A DNA stretch of 64,000 bases, from contig MKVB01000006.1 in NCBI GenBank assembly GCA_001899085.1, positions 340,797 to 404,796 on the forward strand, in the 5' to 3' direction. Under the pieces are notes generated by a model. That model saw only the letters and a program-made list of their open reading frames with translations. It did not search any database and was not told the DNA's origin. Of the stretch, positions 50,547 through 59,434 are shown piece by piece. How positions within the stretch are numbered: the first letter of the stretch is position 1; each line of letters starts with the position of its first letter. The DNA comes from Devosia sp. 66-14. GTDB taxonomy: Bacteria > Pseudomonadota > Alphaproteobacteria > Rhizobiales > Devosiaceae. The translations under genes and the position numbers were made by a program.

Positions 50547-51152
50547 TTGAAGAACATTTCCATGACCAAGGTAGTGGTCGCCGCTCTTTTGTCGGCGATC
50601 CTTTCTTTGTCGCTGGCCGCACCGGCCACGGCGGCAAAGCGTGTCTACGACCCCGTTACCGACACCTGGTCGGACGCAGGCGCGATCAAGACGAGTTCCA
50701 AGCGGGGCAAGGCCATCCCCAAGGAGATCGTCAGCTACAGCACCAAGTACAAGCCGGGCACGATCGTCGTCGAGACGTCGGAGCGGCGCCTCTACCTCGT
50801 GCTCGACGACGGCAAGGCGCTGAGATACGGCATCGGCGTCGGCCGCGACGGCTTCCGCTGGTCGGGCCAGCACCGCATCACCCGTGTCGCCGAGTGGCCG
50901 GGTTGGACGCCGCCGGCGGCCATGCGCAAGCGCGTTCCCGATCTGCCGGCCTACATGCCCGGCGGTCCGGATAATCCGCTCGGCGCCCGCGCGCTCTATA
51001 TCGGTTCGACGCTCTACCGCATCCATGGCACGTCCGAGCCGTGGACCATCGGCCAGGCGGTCTCGTCCGGCTGTATCCGGCTCACCAACGAGGACGTCAC
51101 CGATCTCTACGAGCGCGTCCGGGTCGGCGCCCTGGTGGTGGTGAACCAGTAA
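50547..51152 (+). CDS. L,D-transpeptidase (YkuD domain)
   Basis: 201 residues from TTG 50547, chosen because AGAGG stands six bases before it. ATG 50562 is the alternative with a weaker site. A signal peptide (VVVAALLSAILSLSLAAPATA) leads to a periplasmic YkuD domain: TIVVETSERRLYLVLDDGKA, YRIHGTSEPWTIG and the catalytic SSGCIRLTNEDVTDLY with His and Cys. Such enzymes form 3-3 peptidoglycan crosslinks or attach proteins to the wall. A terminator follows directly. Confidence 0.9.
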   Translation: MKNISMTKVVVAALLSAILSLSLAAPATAAKRVYDPVTDTWSDAGAIKTSSKRGKAIPKEIVSYSTKYKPGTIVVETSERRLYLVLDDGKALRYGIGVGRDGFRWSGQHRITRVAEWPGWTPPAAMRKRVPDLPAYMPGGPDNPLGARALYIGSTLYRIHGTSEPWTIGQAVSSGCIRLTNEDVTDLYERVRVGALVVVNQ

Positions 51153-51178
51153 GGCCAGGCGCCATTGTCGAATTTCGG

Positions 51179-51216
51179 AAGGGTCGGCTCGATGAGCCGG
51201 CCCTTTCTTGTTTTGC
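51179..51216 (+). terminator. Rho-independent terminator after the L,D-transpeptidase gene
   Basis: AAGGGTCGGCTC and GAGCCGGCCCTT pair over 12 bases with one G-U pair and a GAT loop; a T-rich tract follows. Confidence 0.85.
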
Positions 51217-51246
51217 GGTGCGGGCGGCAGTGGAGTAGAAAGGGGA

Positions 51247-52287
51247 ATGTCCCTGACGCTTCTCGAACAGCCGAACCTCGTGCCCACCGGTGCGCAGCGC
51301 CCTCTCGTCGATCGCTACGGGCGACGGATCAGCTATCTCAGGGTCTCGGTGACCGATCGTTGCGATTTCCGCTGCGTCTACTGCATGTCCGAGCACATGA
51401 CCTTTCTGCCCAAGAAGGATGTGCTGAGCTTTGAGGAAATCGACACCATCGTGAACGCCTTCATCGCCCGTGGGGTGAAGAAGGTTCGTCTCACCGGCGG
51501 CGAGCCGCTGGTCAGGCGCGACATCATGGAACTGGTGCAGAAGATCGGCGGGCATATCGGCCACGGCCTCGAAGAGCTGACGCTGACCACCAATGGCAGC
51601 CAGTTGCGACGCCATGCCGAGGGCCTGGCGCGCGCCGGAGTGAAGCGGCTCAATGTGTCGCTCGACACGCTCGACGAGCGGCGCTTCACCGAGATCACCC
51701 GCCGCGGACGGATCGCCGATGTGCTGGACGGCATCGATGCCGCCGCGGATGCGGGGCTCAAGATCAAGATCAACATGGTGGCGATGCGCGGCGTCAACGA
51801 AGACGAGATCGAGCCGATGCTGCATTGGGCGCATGGCCGCGGCTTCGGCCTGACACTGATCGAAGGCATGCCGTTGGGCGAGGTCGGGATCGACCGGGTG
51901 GACACTTACCTGCCGCTCCGGGAGATGCGCGAACGGCTCAAGGCGAAATACACGCTGGAGCCGACCGGACACCGCACCGGTGGGCCGGCGCGCTACGACT
52001 ATGTCCTCGAGACCGGTGGGCTGGTGGGTTTCATCACCCCGATGAGCCACAATTTCTGCGAAAGCTGCAACCGGGTGCGACTGACTGCAACCGGCCAGCT
52101 CTACATGTGCCTGGGACAGGACGACATGGTCGATCTACGGGCCGCGATCCGCGAGGATGGGCCGAACGCCCTCGACGCAGCGCTCGACCGGGCCATGCTG
52201 CTCAAGCCCAAGGGGCACGACTTCGTGCTCGACCGTGACCACGCGGCGCCGGCGCTGAGCCGGCACATGAACGTGACGGGGGGGTAA
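51247..52287 (+). CDS. moaA: GTP 3',8-cyclase (molybdopterin biosynthesis)
   Basis: 346-residue radical SAM enzyme for the first molybdenum-cofactor step. The first iron-sulfur cluster uses C39, C43 and C46 in [29 protein letters not shown] contacts SAM. The second cluster is in [20 protein letters not shown] followed by MCLG. The protein ends in VTGG, the conserved C-terminal GG needed by the family. ATG 51247 has an AAAGGGGA site; the earlier frame extends into the terminator. No other moa genes are nearby. Confidence 0.95.
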   Translation: MSLTLLEQPNLVPTGAQRPLVDRYGRRISYLRVSVTDRCDFRCVYCMSEHMTFLPKKDVLSFEEIDTIVNAFIARGVKKVRLTGGEPLVRRDIMELVQKIGGHIGHGLEELTLTTNGSQLRRHAEGLARAGVKRLNVSLDTLDERRFTEITRRGRIADVLDGIDAAADAGLKIKINMVAMRGVNEDEIEPMLHWAHGRGFGLTLIEGMPLGEVGIDRVDTYLPLREMRERLKAKYTLEPTGHRTGGPARYDYVLETGGLVGFITPMSHNFCESCNRVRLTATGQLYMCLGQDDMVDLRAAIREDGPNALDAALDRAMLLKPKGHDFVLDRDHAAPALSRHMNVTGG

Positions 52288-52309
52288 TCCCTCGCCGAAC
52301 CGTTTCGCC

Positions 52310-53077
52310 CTAGCGAACCGTATACCCGCCATCCACCACCAGCACTTCGCCGGTGACGTAGCCGGACGCCGGTGAGCACAGATACAGCGCGGCGGCGCCG
52401 ATATCGATGGCCGAACCGGCGCGCTTCATCGGCGTCATGTCGCGCCAGACCGGCCCCCAGACCGGGTCGGCGAGCCCGCCGCTGGTCATGTCGGTGGTGA
52501 TGTAGCCGGGGGCGATGGCGTTCACGCGGATGCCGTCTTCGGCATAGTCGGAGGCGAGGCTCCTGGTCAGCATGTGCACCGCGGCCTTGGAGGCGTTGTA
52601 AGCGGCCTGCGGCTGCGGAATGTTCGAGATTAGGCCGGAGATCGAGCCGATATTGAGCATCACGCCGCTCTTCTGGGCGCGCATCGGACCGAGCGCCGCC
52701 TGGCAAGCGCGGAACACGCTGTCGAGGTTGATATCCATCAGCCGGCGATACTGCTCCTCGGGGAAGTTGTGGGTTTCGCCGTGCTGGGCGACGCCGGCAT
52801 TGTTGACCAGGATATCGAGCCTGCCGCCGCCGATCTTCACCGCTTCGGCCACCAGTTGCGCCGGCACGGCCGGGTCCTGCACATCGCCCTGCAGGTAATC
52901 GACCTTGCGGCCCTGATCCTTGAACTGCTGCACCACCTCCGGCTTGGGCACCCGGGAGGAGAGTATGACATGGGCGCCGGCGTCGCTCAGTGCCTCGACG
53001 ATGCCCAGGCCGATGCCTCGCGTGGCGCCGGTGACCAGCGCAACTTTGCCGTCCAGACGAAACAGGTCGAAGATCAT
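52310..53077 (-). CDS. SDR-family oxidoreductase
   Basis: 255 residues. Classical short-chain dehydrogenase: nucleotide motif VTGATRGIGLGIVEAL, NNAG in ILVNNAGVAQHGE, catalytic Ser in LNIGSISG and Y-x-x-x-K in AAYNASKAAVHMLT, with the C-terminal GEVLVVDGGYTVR. ATG 53077 overlaps the stop of the GMC oxidoreductase (ATGA), so both form a two-gene operon. The pair suggests stepwise oxidation and reduction of an alcohol or polyol; the substrate cannot be read. Confidence 0.9.
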   Translation of the reverse strand: MIFDLFRLDGKVALVTGATRGIGLGIVEALSDAGAHVILSSRVPKPEVVQQFKDQGRKVDYLQGDVQDPAVPAQLVAEAVKIGGGRLDILVNNAGVAQHGETHNFPEEQYRRLMDINLDSVFRACQAALGPMRAQKSGVMLNIGSISGLISNIPQPQAAYNASKAAVHMLTRSLASDYAEDGIRVNAIAPGYITTDMTSGGLADPVWGPVWRDMTPMKRAGSAIDIGAAALYLCSPASGYVTGEVLVVDGGYTVR

Positions 53078-54735
53078 TGCATTTCCTCTCGGTGCATTGG
53101 GGCTGCGGCCGGCCGATCGAGGCCGAGGATGAAATCGGCGCACCGGTCGCCGAGCATCATGGCCGGCGCCGTGGTGTTGCCGGCATTGATGTTGGGCACC
53201 GCCGACATGTCGGAGACGCGAAGGTTGTCGACGCCACGGACCCGCAGGCGGGCGTCGAGCACCGCCATCGGGTCGCCGTCGGCGCCCATTCGAGCGGTGC
53301 TGGCCGGGTGGTAGTTGGTCTTGACGAAGCGCCGGCAGTGCTCGGCCATCGCCGCGTCGCTGAGATCGGGCCCCGGCGGCGCAATGACTTTTTCGATGCG
53401 CTTGCCCAGCGGGCCGCTCAGCAGGACGTCGCGGAAGAAGCGCTGGCCCTCGACCATCATCTGCATGTCGTCGGGGTGCTGCAGCAAGTGCGGCGAGACC
53501 AGCGGCATATCGGCCGGGTTGGCCGAACGGAGCTCGACATAGCCGCGCGACTTGGGCTTCACCAGCACGGTGGTGATGGTGACGCCATAGGTATCGTCGA
53601 ACACTTTGAGCAGGTCACGGTCGAGATAGACAATGGGGACGCAGAAGGCCTGGATGGAGGGCGGTGCATCGCGATCGACCGGGTTGATGAAGGCGCCAGC
53701 CTCGAAGCCGGCGGACAGGATCGGGCCGTTGCCGAACAGCTTGAAGTTGAGGCCGTTCTTCAGCATGCGCCAGCCGACGCCCTGCCTGAAATAGCCGTAA
53801 GGGCCATTGGCGACGGAGATTACCGGCACCTCGGGGTGATCGATCAGGTTGCGGCCGACGCCGGGCAGATCGACCAGCGTCCTGATGCCGTGGCTGTCGA
53901 GCTGTTCGGCCGGTCCGATACCGGAAAGCATCAGCAGCTTGGGCGTCACCAGCGCCCCCGAACTCAAGACGATATCGCCCGACGAGTGGGCCGTATGCTC
54001 TGCCCCCGCCGCATCGCGGTAGGTGACGCTGACGGCTCGGCCGTTCTCGATGTTGATCAGCTGCACCGCGGCGCGCAGCCGGACGGTGAGGCGCGGGTCG
54101 TCCTTCAGCGGTTCGACATAGGCATAGGCGGCGCTCGAGCGCTTCCCCTTGCGGTTCATGAACTGGTAGAAGCCGACGCCGCGCTGGGTCACGCCGTTGA
54201 AATCATTGGTGAACGGCTCGCCCTTGAGCTGCACGCTCTGCACGAACCAGCGCGACACGTCATCGACATGGCCGGGGTCGGAGACCAGGAGCGGGCCATC
54301 ATTGCCGTGGAAGTCGTTGCTCAGCCGGTTATTGCCTTCGATCCGGCGAAAATGCTGCAGCACGGTCGCCCAATCCCAGGCGGCGCCGTCATTGCTGCCA
54401 CGCAGCAACTGGTCCCACTCGTCATAGTCCGACGGCCGGCCGCGCATATAGACCTGAGCGTTGACCGAGGTGCCACCGCCCAGGACATTGCCTTGCGGGA
54501 TATCGTGGACACGACCGTTCAGGTGCTGCTGGGGCACCGTGTGGTGGTAGGTCATGTATTTCGAGCCGTTGATCAGCTTGAAGATGCCGGGGGGCATGTC
54601 CAGCAGCGGATGGTGGTGCGAATGGCCCGCTTCGAGCAGCAGCACCCGTCGCCCGCCATCGGTCACCAGCCGGGCAGCCGCAACGCAGCCCGACGCCCCG
54701 CCTCCGATCACGATGTGATCGAATTCCTCCCGCAT
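53074..54735 (-). CDS. GMC-family FAD-dependent oxidoreductase (choline/alcohol dehydrogenase-like)
   Basis: 553 residues from ATG 54735 with a GGAGGGG Shine-Dalgarno. FAD motif HIVIGGGASGCVAAARL, GMC signature 1 around QGNVLGGGTSVNAQVYMRG, signature 2 GALVTPKLLMLSGIGP, and the active-site His in TNYHPASTARMGADG with AVPNINAGNTTAPAMM are all present. It oxidises an alcohol with an electron acceptor. It is coupled to the SDR gene. Choline dehydrogenase is one possibility, but no betB/betI is seen. Confidence 0.92.
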   Translation of the reverse strand: MREEFDHIVIGGGASGCVAAARLVTDGGRRVLLLEAGHSHHHPLLDMPPGIFKLINGSKYMTYHHTVPQQHLNGRVHDIPQGNVLGGGTSVNAQVYMRGRPSDYDEWDQLLRGSNDGAAWDWATVLQHFRRIEGNNRLSNDFHGNDGPLLVSDPGHVDDVSRWFVQSVQLKGEPFTNDFNGVTQRGVGFYQFMNRKGKRSSAAYAYVEPLKDDPRLTVRLRAAVQLINIENGRAVSVTYRDAAGAEHTAHSSGDIVLSSGALVTPKLLMLSGIGPAEQLDSHGIRTLVDLPGVGRNLIDHPEVPVISVANGPYGYFRQGVGWRMLKNGLNFKLFGNGPILSAGFEAGAFINPVDRDAPPSIQAFCVPIVYLDRDLLKVFDDTYGVTITTVLVKPKSRGYVELRSANPADMPLVSPHLLQHPDDMQMMVEGQRFFRDVLLSGPLGKRIEKVIAPPGPDLSDAAMAEHCRRFVKTNYHPASTARMGADGDPMAVLDARLRVRGVDNLRVSDMSAVPNINAGNTTAPAMMLGDRCADFILGLDRPAAAPMHREEMQ

Positions 54736-55259
54736 CTGTCGCCCCTCCAGGACCTGCACCCTTGGTGCCGGACGGGCGTTTTCGCCCAGTCCCGCACAGC
54801 ACAATAGACCGGCCGGTGGAAAAGTCGAACCGTGGCGCGAACACTGTTCACGGTCGCGTCATCGGCCGCCAAACTCCGGGGCGGGCCCTCCAGCACCGGT
54901 CAATTGATCATTGACAGTCCGGCTCAAGTTACATTTTCTGGCGCCGTGGATCTGGTTACGCGTCGCATTCAGTTGCAGCAACTATATGCGCAGAGCAGTT
55001 TTTGTTCTTTTCGTACTAATATGCCGCACAGATTGAGCGATTTTGCTCATCGGCGAAATGTGACTGTGATCGGACCCGTCCGGTCCGGACTCCGCCGACA
55101 AACATGTGAAGTGACGGCAACAGCATGACTTCAGGCGCCGGGGGCTTGGCGTTCTGATGTGGGGGAAATGACTATTATCGATATGCAACCAGGCACTTTC
55201 GTGCAGAACGGCCGCGAGGCGACTGAACGGACGAATCCGCAGCGCGGGGCGTCCTCTCC
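54736..55259. other. 524-bp divergent intergenic region with a GTCAAT-N5-ATTGAC dyad
   Basis: It lies between the GMC gene and the small HTH gene and is locally less GC-rich (about 54900-55070). A GTCAAT-N5-ATTGAC inverted repeat covers 54899-54915 and overlaps a TTGACA -35-like hexamer at 54911. No supported gene was found. Confidence 0.45.
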
Positions 55260-55541
55260 ATGACACAGCATTCGCAGATGCATCCAGCGCCGGCGGAAAC
55301 GCCGACCACCACCCTGTCGCATGCGCAGATCCGCGCCGCCCGCGCCTATCTGGGCTGGACGGCGCTCGAACTTGCCGAGGCATCCGGGGTATCGTTCTCG
55401 ACCGTCCGTCGTGTCGAGTTGCCCGGTCCGCGGGCCGTCCGTGACGAGAATGTCGAGGCGATCCGCGAGGCTTTCACACGCCACGGTGTCCGCTTCGTCA
55501 CCCATGCCGACGGCGCGCTGGGGATCGCCGGTCGCGACTAG
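55260..55541 (+). CDS. Small XRE-type helix-turn-helix protein
   Basis: 93 residues. The single DNA-binding domain reads HAQIRAARAYLGWTALELAE, ASGVSFSTVRRVELPG and ENVEAIREAFTRHGVRFV, a Cro/C1-type fold as found in many alphaproteobacterial orphan regulators. It is not clearly linked to a target; the nearest promoter with a dyad is that of the GMC-SDR operon on the other side of the 524-bp gap. Function unknown beyond DNA binding. Confidence 0.8.
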   Translation: MTQHSQMHPAPAETPTTTLSHAQIRAARAYLGWTALELAEASGVSFSTVRRVELPGPRAVRDENVEAIREAFTRHGVRFVTHADGALGIAGRD

Positions 55542-55556
55542 CCGGACAGAGGCCAG

Positions 55557-56438
55557 CTAGAGGTAGCGTGCGAAGAAGGCCAGCGCCGCCTCACGCATGC
55601 GCGGCGTTTCCTGGTGCTTGACCCCGGGTTCGGACACCAGTTGCAGGCGGTCCGGCGCGGCGGCGTAAGCGGCGCTGGTTTCTTCCCAGGCCAGGGCAAC
55701 CGCTGCCGGTGGCGTAAGCCCATCGGCCTCGCCGATGCAGATGAGCTGCGGCCGGGGCGCAACCAGCGCCCCGATGGCACCGGCATCGGCCTCGTTCAAC
55801 AGGCCGGGGACGATCAGATAGACGCCGTGGCCATCGTGATTGCCAAGCTCGATCATCTTGCGCAGGTCGGCGAAACAGCAGAGGTGCGCCACGGCCTTGA
55901 TGCGCTCATCCATGGCGGCGAGCCAATAGCTCAGCGTGCATCCCATCGAGATGCCGAAGGCGCCGATCCGCGTCGCATCGACATCCGGACGCGAGGCCAG
56001 GTAAGTGAGCGCCGCCGAGTGATCGCACAGCATCTGCCCGAACAGCCCCTTGCCGTACCAGAGCAGCGCCTTTGCCGCCGCGCTTTCGGTGAGCGTGGCG
56101 CGCTCGCCGAAGACCGGCATGTCGATCGCCAGCGTGACATAGCCGGCGCGGGCGAACACCGGGCCGAGCGGATCGAGCAGATACTCACGCCCCTCGAGCA
56201 GCTCGTCGGCGCCGATATCGTAACGCCCGCCATGCGAGTGGCCGTACAGGATGGCGGGCAGCCTGCCCTCGGCCCTCAACGGCCGGGTCAGGATGCCGCG
56301 CACTTCCGTGTCACCGAGCCTGAGGGCCAGGTGTTCGACCTCGTAGCCGTCATGCTCTTCGATGCGGGCAGCGCTGAGCGACACAGGCTGCTCCACCAGC
56401 CCGACGAGCTGGCGCAGCCTGTCGCGGGTAATCGCCAT
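55557..56438 (-). CDS. Alpha/beta hydrolase (dienelactone hydrolase/acetyl-xylan esterase-like)
   Basis: 293 residues. The nucleophile elbow is AFGISMGCTLSYWLAAMDE (G-x-S-x-G) and the catalytic His is in EPGVKHQETPRMREAAL, with an Asp in ICIGEADGLTPP. The N-terminal GILTRPLRAEGRLPAILYGH and HSHGGRYDIGADELLEG match family members annotated as dienelactone hydrolase-like. It starts one base after the Lrp stop, so it is its likely target. Substrate unknown. Confidence 0.85.
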   Translation of the reverse strand: MAITRDRLRQLVGLVEQPVSLSAARIEEHDGYEVEHLALRLGDTEVRGILTRPLRAEGRLPAILYGHSHGGRYDIGADELLEGREYLLDPLGPVFARAGYVTLAIDMPVFGERATLTESAAAKALLWYGKGLFGQMLCDHSAALTYLASRPDVDATRIGAFGISMGCTLSYWLAAMDERIKAVAHLCCFADLRKMIELGNHDGHGVYLIVPGLLNEADAGAIGALVAPRPQLICIGEADGLTPPAAVALAWEETSAAYAAAPDRLQLVSEPGVKHQETPRMREAALAFFARYL

Positions 56439-56439
56439 G

Positions 56440-56919
56440 TTACTTGTCGTCGTCCGAAACGATGGCGAACTCGAGCGGCAAGGCGGTGGTGTACTTGATC
56501 TGGCCCATGGCGAAGGACGAGCTGACGTCGGTCAGATTGATCTTGGAAATCAGCTTCTTGTAGAACGAGTCATAGGCGGCGATGTCCGGCACCACGACGC
56601 GCAGCAGGTAATCGACTTCACCGCTCATGCGATAGAACTCGACTACCTCGGTGAAATCCTCCACCACGCCGGCAAATTTGCGCATCCAGGCATCGTTGTG
56701 CTCATTGGTGCGGATCGACACGAACACCGTGACGCCGGCATTGATCTTGGCCGGGTCGAGCACCGCGACGCGGCCCTTGATGATCCCGTCTTCTTCCATC
56801 TTCTGGATGCGGCGCCAGCATGGCGTCGTCGACAACCCTACCTTGCGGCCGATTTCAGCAACCGGCGTTGTCGCGTCCTTCTGCAGGAGCGCCAGAATCT
56901 TGCGGTCGATCTTGTCCAA
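56440..56919 (-). CDS. Lrp/AsnC-family transcriptional regulator
   Basis: 159 residues from TTG 56919 (an in-frame TAG just upstream leaves no ATG). The N-terminal AsnC helix-turn-helix has DRKILALLQKDATTPVAEIG and VGLSTTPCWRRIQKMEEDGI. The C-terminal RAM effector domain shows VVEFYRMSGEVDYLLRVVVP. It responds to an amino acid or related ligand. Being first in a two-gene unit with the hydrolase, it probably controls it. Confidence 0.9.
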   Translation of the reverse strand: MDKIDRKILALLQKDATTPVAEIGRKVGLSTTPCWRRIQKMEEDGIIKGRVAVLDPAKINAGVTVFVSIRTNEHNDAWMRKFAGVVEDFTEVVEFYRMSGEVDYLLRVVVPDIAAYDSFYKKLISKINLTDVSSSFAMGQIKYTTALPLEFAIVSDDDK

Positions 56920-57028
56920 AGCTATGGCAGCCCCCTAGAAATCAGATTGCGTGACTGTGAGGAAATCAGCGCGATAACGCAAAGATGGTCGGATAAGGTG
57001 GCCATACAACGCAAATATCTTGCGCCTG

Positions 57029-57706
57029 TCAACTGGATAGAAGGCCCCAGAGCCAGCTGACAAAACGCTCGAAGCGGCTCGGATTTCCGGCCTCCGCCGC
57101 AGTGCCCTCGGCCTCGCGCCGGCGCCACTCCGCGGGGGTGTCGAACTGCCCCTGCCAGATGCCACGCCGGGCCCGCCGCGCCTCCGCCTCAGCGGCGGCA
57201 TAACGGCTTGTGGCGGTTGCGAAACCATCGGCAACCAAGGCCTGGGCGATGTCGACCTTGCCGTCGCGGCACACTGCCAGCAGCCGCCCGTAGCGATCAT
57301 GACCTTCCTGATGGCAGGAGAGCACGCGGCCGCGCGTCAGCTCGCGCATCCGGCGCGCCGCGGCGGCGCCGCACTCCCAGGCGCCGCCATCGGCGGTGCG
57401 ACAGGTCTGGTTCCACTCCGGCGCATCGAGCCCCGGCAGCCGGATGCGCTGGCCGGCCACGTCGATGGTGTCGCCATCCACCACACGCTCCACCGTGCCG
57501 CTGAGCGGTGGGCCATCGAGCGAGAACGGCGGATCGGGAAACAGCGCATAAAGCGCGAACAGGCCGATGGCGAAGAGAACCACCACCCAGGTGCTGCCGC
57601 GCGTCCGGCGACGGCGCGGCAAGGGGTTGCGACGGCCATTGGCCCAGGCCGGCATGGCCCGATGCAGCATCGGTTGCAACTGCTTGTCATTACGGGGCTT
57701 CCGCAT
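57029..57706 (-). CDS. Thermonuclease-family (SNase-like) protein with N-terminal membrane anchor
   Basis: 225 residues from ATG 57706. An Arg-rich cytoplasmic N-terminus (ANGRRNPLPRRRRTRG) and one transmembrane helix (WVVVLFAIGLFALYALF) precede a staphylococcal nuclease domain: VVDGDTIDVAGQRIRLPGLD, APEWNQTC, GHDRYGRLLAVC and KVDIAQALVADGFA. The Asp/Arg/Glu catalytic set looks intact. The frame runs on upstream through the histidine kinase gene but only the tail is real. Disulfide cysteines (TCRTADGGAWEC) suggest the domain lies in the periplasm. Confidence 0.88.
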   Translation of the reverse strand: MRKPRNDKQLQPMLHRAMPAWANGRRNPLPRRRRTRGSTWVVVLFAIGLFALYALFPDPPFSLDGPPLSGTVERVVDGDTIDVAGQRIRLPGLDAPEWNQTCRTADGGAWECGAAAARRMRELTRGRVLSCHQEGHDRYGRLLAVCRDGKVDIAQALVADGFATATSRYAAAEAEARRARRGIWQGQFDTPAEWRRREAEGTAAEAGNPSRFERFVSWLWGLLSS

Positions 57707-57817
57707 TTGGAGGTCCCCCGCTTCATCCAAACTTAACCATGCGGCGCATAGGGTTTTTGCACAAGCGTAACGAACGCGTTTCCTGTTCGTAGTGTGTAGT
57801 TGTTGAGTACCGAGTAA

Positions 57818-59350
57818 ATGCCGCTCAAGCCCGCGATGCACGATGAGGACGTGCGCGCCCAGATGGGTCGCGAGCTTCGGCGCAACTCGCAGCGGGCGGT
57901 GTTCGACGCGCGACAGCGCCTCACCTCCAGTTCGGGCACCCGCGCCTCCTTCGATTTCGAACTGCTCGACGAATATGCCAGCTCGCGGCTCGGCGGGCTG
58001 CTGGCCGTTCCGGCGCTGGTGCTGATCCTGGCGCTGTTCGCCAGCCTCTGGGTCTCGCCGCTTGCAGCAGCAGCGTGGGCCGCCGCGGTGATCGTCGCCA
58101 ACCTGGTGGTCGCCTGGTTCTGCCGCCAGTTCAAGACCGAGGATCCTGCCAAGTTCAACGCCGGACGCTGGACCGCGACCTTCATCGCCGCCGAGCTGGT
58201 GAACGGCATCTCCTGGGCGTTGCTTGCGCTGTTCACGCTGGTGGCGGTCGACAGCGTGGCGCTGCTGGTGGCGATGTTCGCCATCACGCTGGTCGGTATC
58301 GCCGCCAACGCCGTCTCGACGCGCACCCTGCCCGGCGCGACGCTGATGAGCACCCTGCCCGCCGCCGCGACGGTGACGATCAGCCTGATGACCGCGGGCG
58401 GCACGCTCAACTGGGCGCTGGCCGCCGTGGTGGTGGGGGGTGAGCTGTTCTTTGTCTACCTCGCCAAGCAGCTCTATGCGTCGGAACTGGAGACGATCGA
58501 GCATCAGGCGGAAAAGGACGCGCTGATCAACGAGCTCGAGGAAGCGCGCGAGATGAGCGATGAGGCGCGGCGGCATGCCGAACAGGCCAACATCGCCAAG
58601 TCGCAGTTCCTCGCGACGATGAGCCATGAGCTGCGCACGCCGCTCAACGCCATTATCGGCTTTTCCGAGGTGCTGCAGTCCGAGCTGCTCGGGGCGCATA
58701 ACGTGCCGCAGTACAAGGAATATGCGGGCGACATCCATTCGTCCGGCCAGCACCTGCTCAACCTGATCAACGAGTTGCTGGATCTCAGCCGTATCGAAGC
58801 AGGCAAGTACGACCTCAACGAGGAGGCCGTATCGCTGATCGATATCGCCGAGGATTGCCGGCGCATGGTGGAAATTCGCGCCAAGGCCAAGAGCATCGAG
58901 CTCAGCGTCAGCTATGCGCACAACCTGCCAAAGCTCTGGGGCGACGAGCGGGCCATCCGCCAGGTGGTGTTGAACCTGCTCTCCAACGCGATCAAGTTCA
59001 CGCCGCAATCGGGCAAGGTGCACCTGATGGTGACGCGCTCAGGCGATGGCGGGCAATTGCTGAGCGTGCGCGACAACGGCCCGGGGATTCCCGAGAACGA
59101 GATCGAGACGGTGCTGAGCTCGTTCGGCCAGGGCTCGCTGGCGCAGAAATCGGCCGAACAGGGTGCCGGCCTCGGCCTGCCGATCGTGCAGAAGATCATG
59201 GAACTGCACCAGGGCCGGTTCGACCTGTTCTCGAAGCTGCGCTTCGGCACCGAGGTGATCGCCACCTTCCCGCGGGCCCGGGTCATGGATGCGCTGGCGC
59301 CGGTGGTGGAAAAGAAGCCGCGGCTGCAGATCTATTCGGAAGCCAGCTGA
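57818..59350 (+). CDS. Membrane sensor histidine kinase (HisKA + HATPase)
   Basis: 510 residues. About six membrane helices (about residues 56-220) have no clear periplasmic sensor, followed by a coiled linker and a HisKA domain with phospho-His H270 in FLATMSHELRTPLNAIIGF. The HATPase domain has the N-box VVLNLLSNAIKFTP, DNGPGIP (G1) and GAGLGLPIVQKIMELHQG (G2). It resembles cell-cycle type kinases of Rhizobiales (PleC/PdhS-related). No partner response regulator is adjacent. ATG 57818 is used. Confidence 0.9.
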   Translation: MPLKPAMHDEDVRAQMGRELRRNSQRAVFDARQRLTSSSGTRASFDFELLDEYASSRLGGLLAVPALVLILALFASLWVSPLAAAAWAAAVIVANLVVAWFCRQFKTEDPAKFNAGRWTATFIAAELVNGISWALLALFTLVAVDSVALLVAMFAITLVGIAANAVSTRTLPGATLMSTLPAAATVTISLMTAGGTLNWALAAVVVGGELFFVYLAKQLYASELETIEHQAEKDALINELEEAREMSDEARRHAEQANIAKSQFLATMSHELRTPLNAIIGFSEVLQSELLGAHNVPQYKEYAGDIHSSGQHLLNLINELLDLSRIEAGKYDLNEEAVSLIDIAEDCRRMVEIRAKAKSIELSVSYAHNLPKLWGDERAIRQVVLNLLSNAIKFTPQSGKVHLMVTRSGDGGQLLSVRDNGPGIPENEIETVLSSFGQGSLAQKSAEQGAGLGLPIVQKIMELHQGRFDLFSKLRFGTEVIATFPRARVMDALAPVVEKKPRLQIYSEAS

Positions 59351-59434
59351 CCCCGGCGCAAGCGGTACCTTCTGGCAATGGCCTTGGCGGCCGCTCGGCG
59401 GCATACTCCCGGCAAAGGGAGCCCAGACCACACG

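Noticed and set aside
54832-55128. Possible 98-residue plus-strand gene in the GMC-HTH gap
   Set aside because: No ribosome site, no recognisable domain and unconvincing codon use; treated as intergenic.
57707-59023. Upstream extension of the thermonuclease frame through the histidine kinase gene
   Set aside because: The extension is antisense to a complete histidine kinase and lacks any domain; the real start is ATG 57706 before the membrane anchor.
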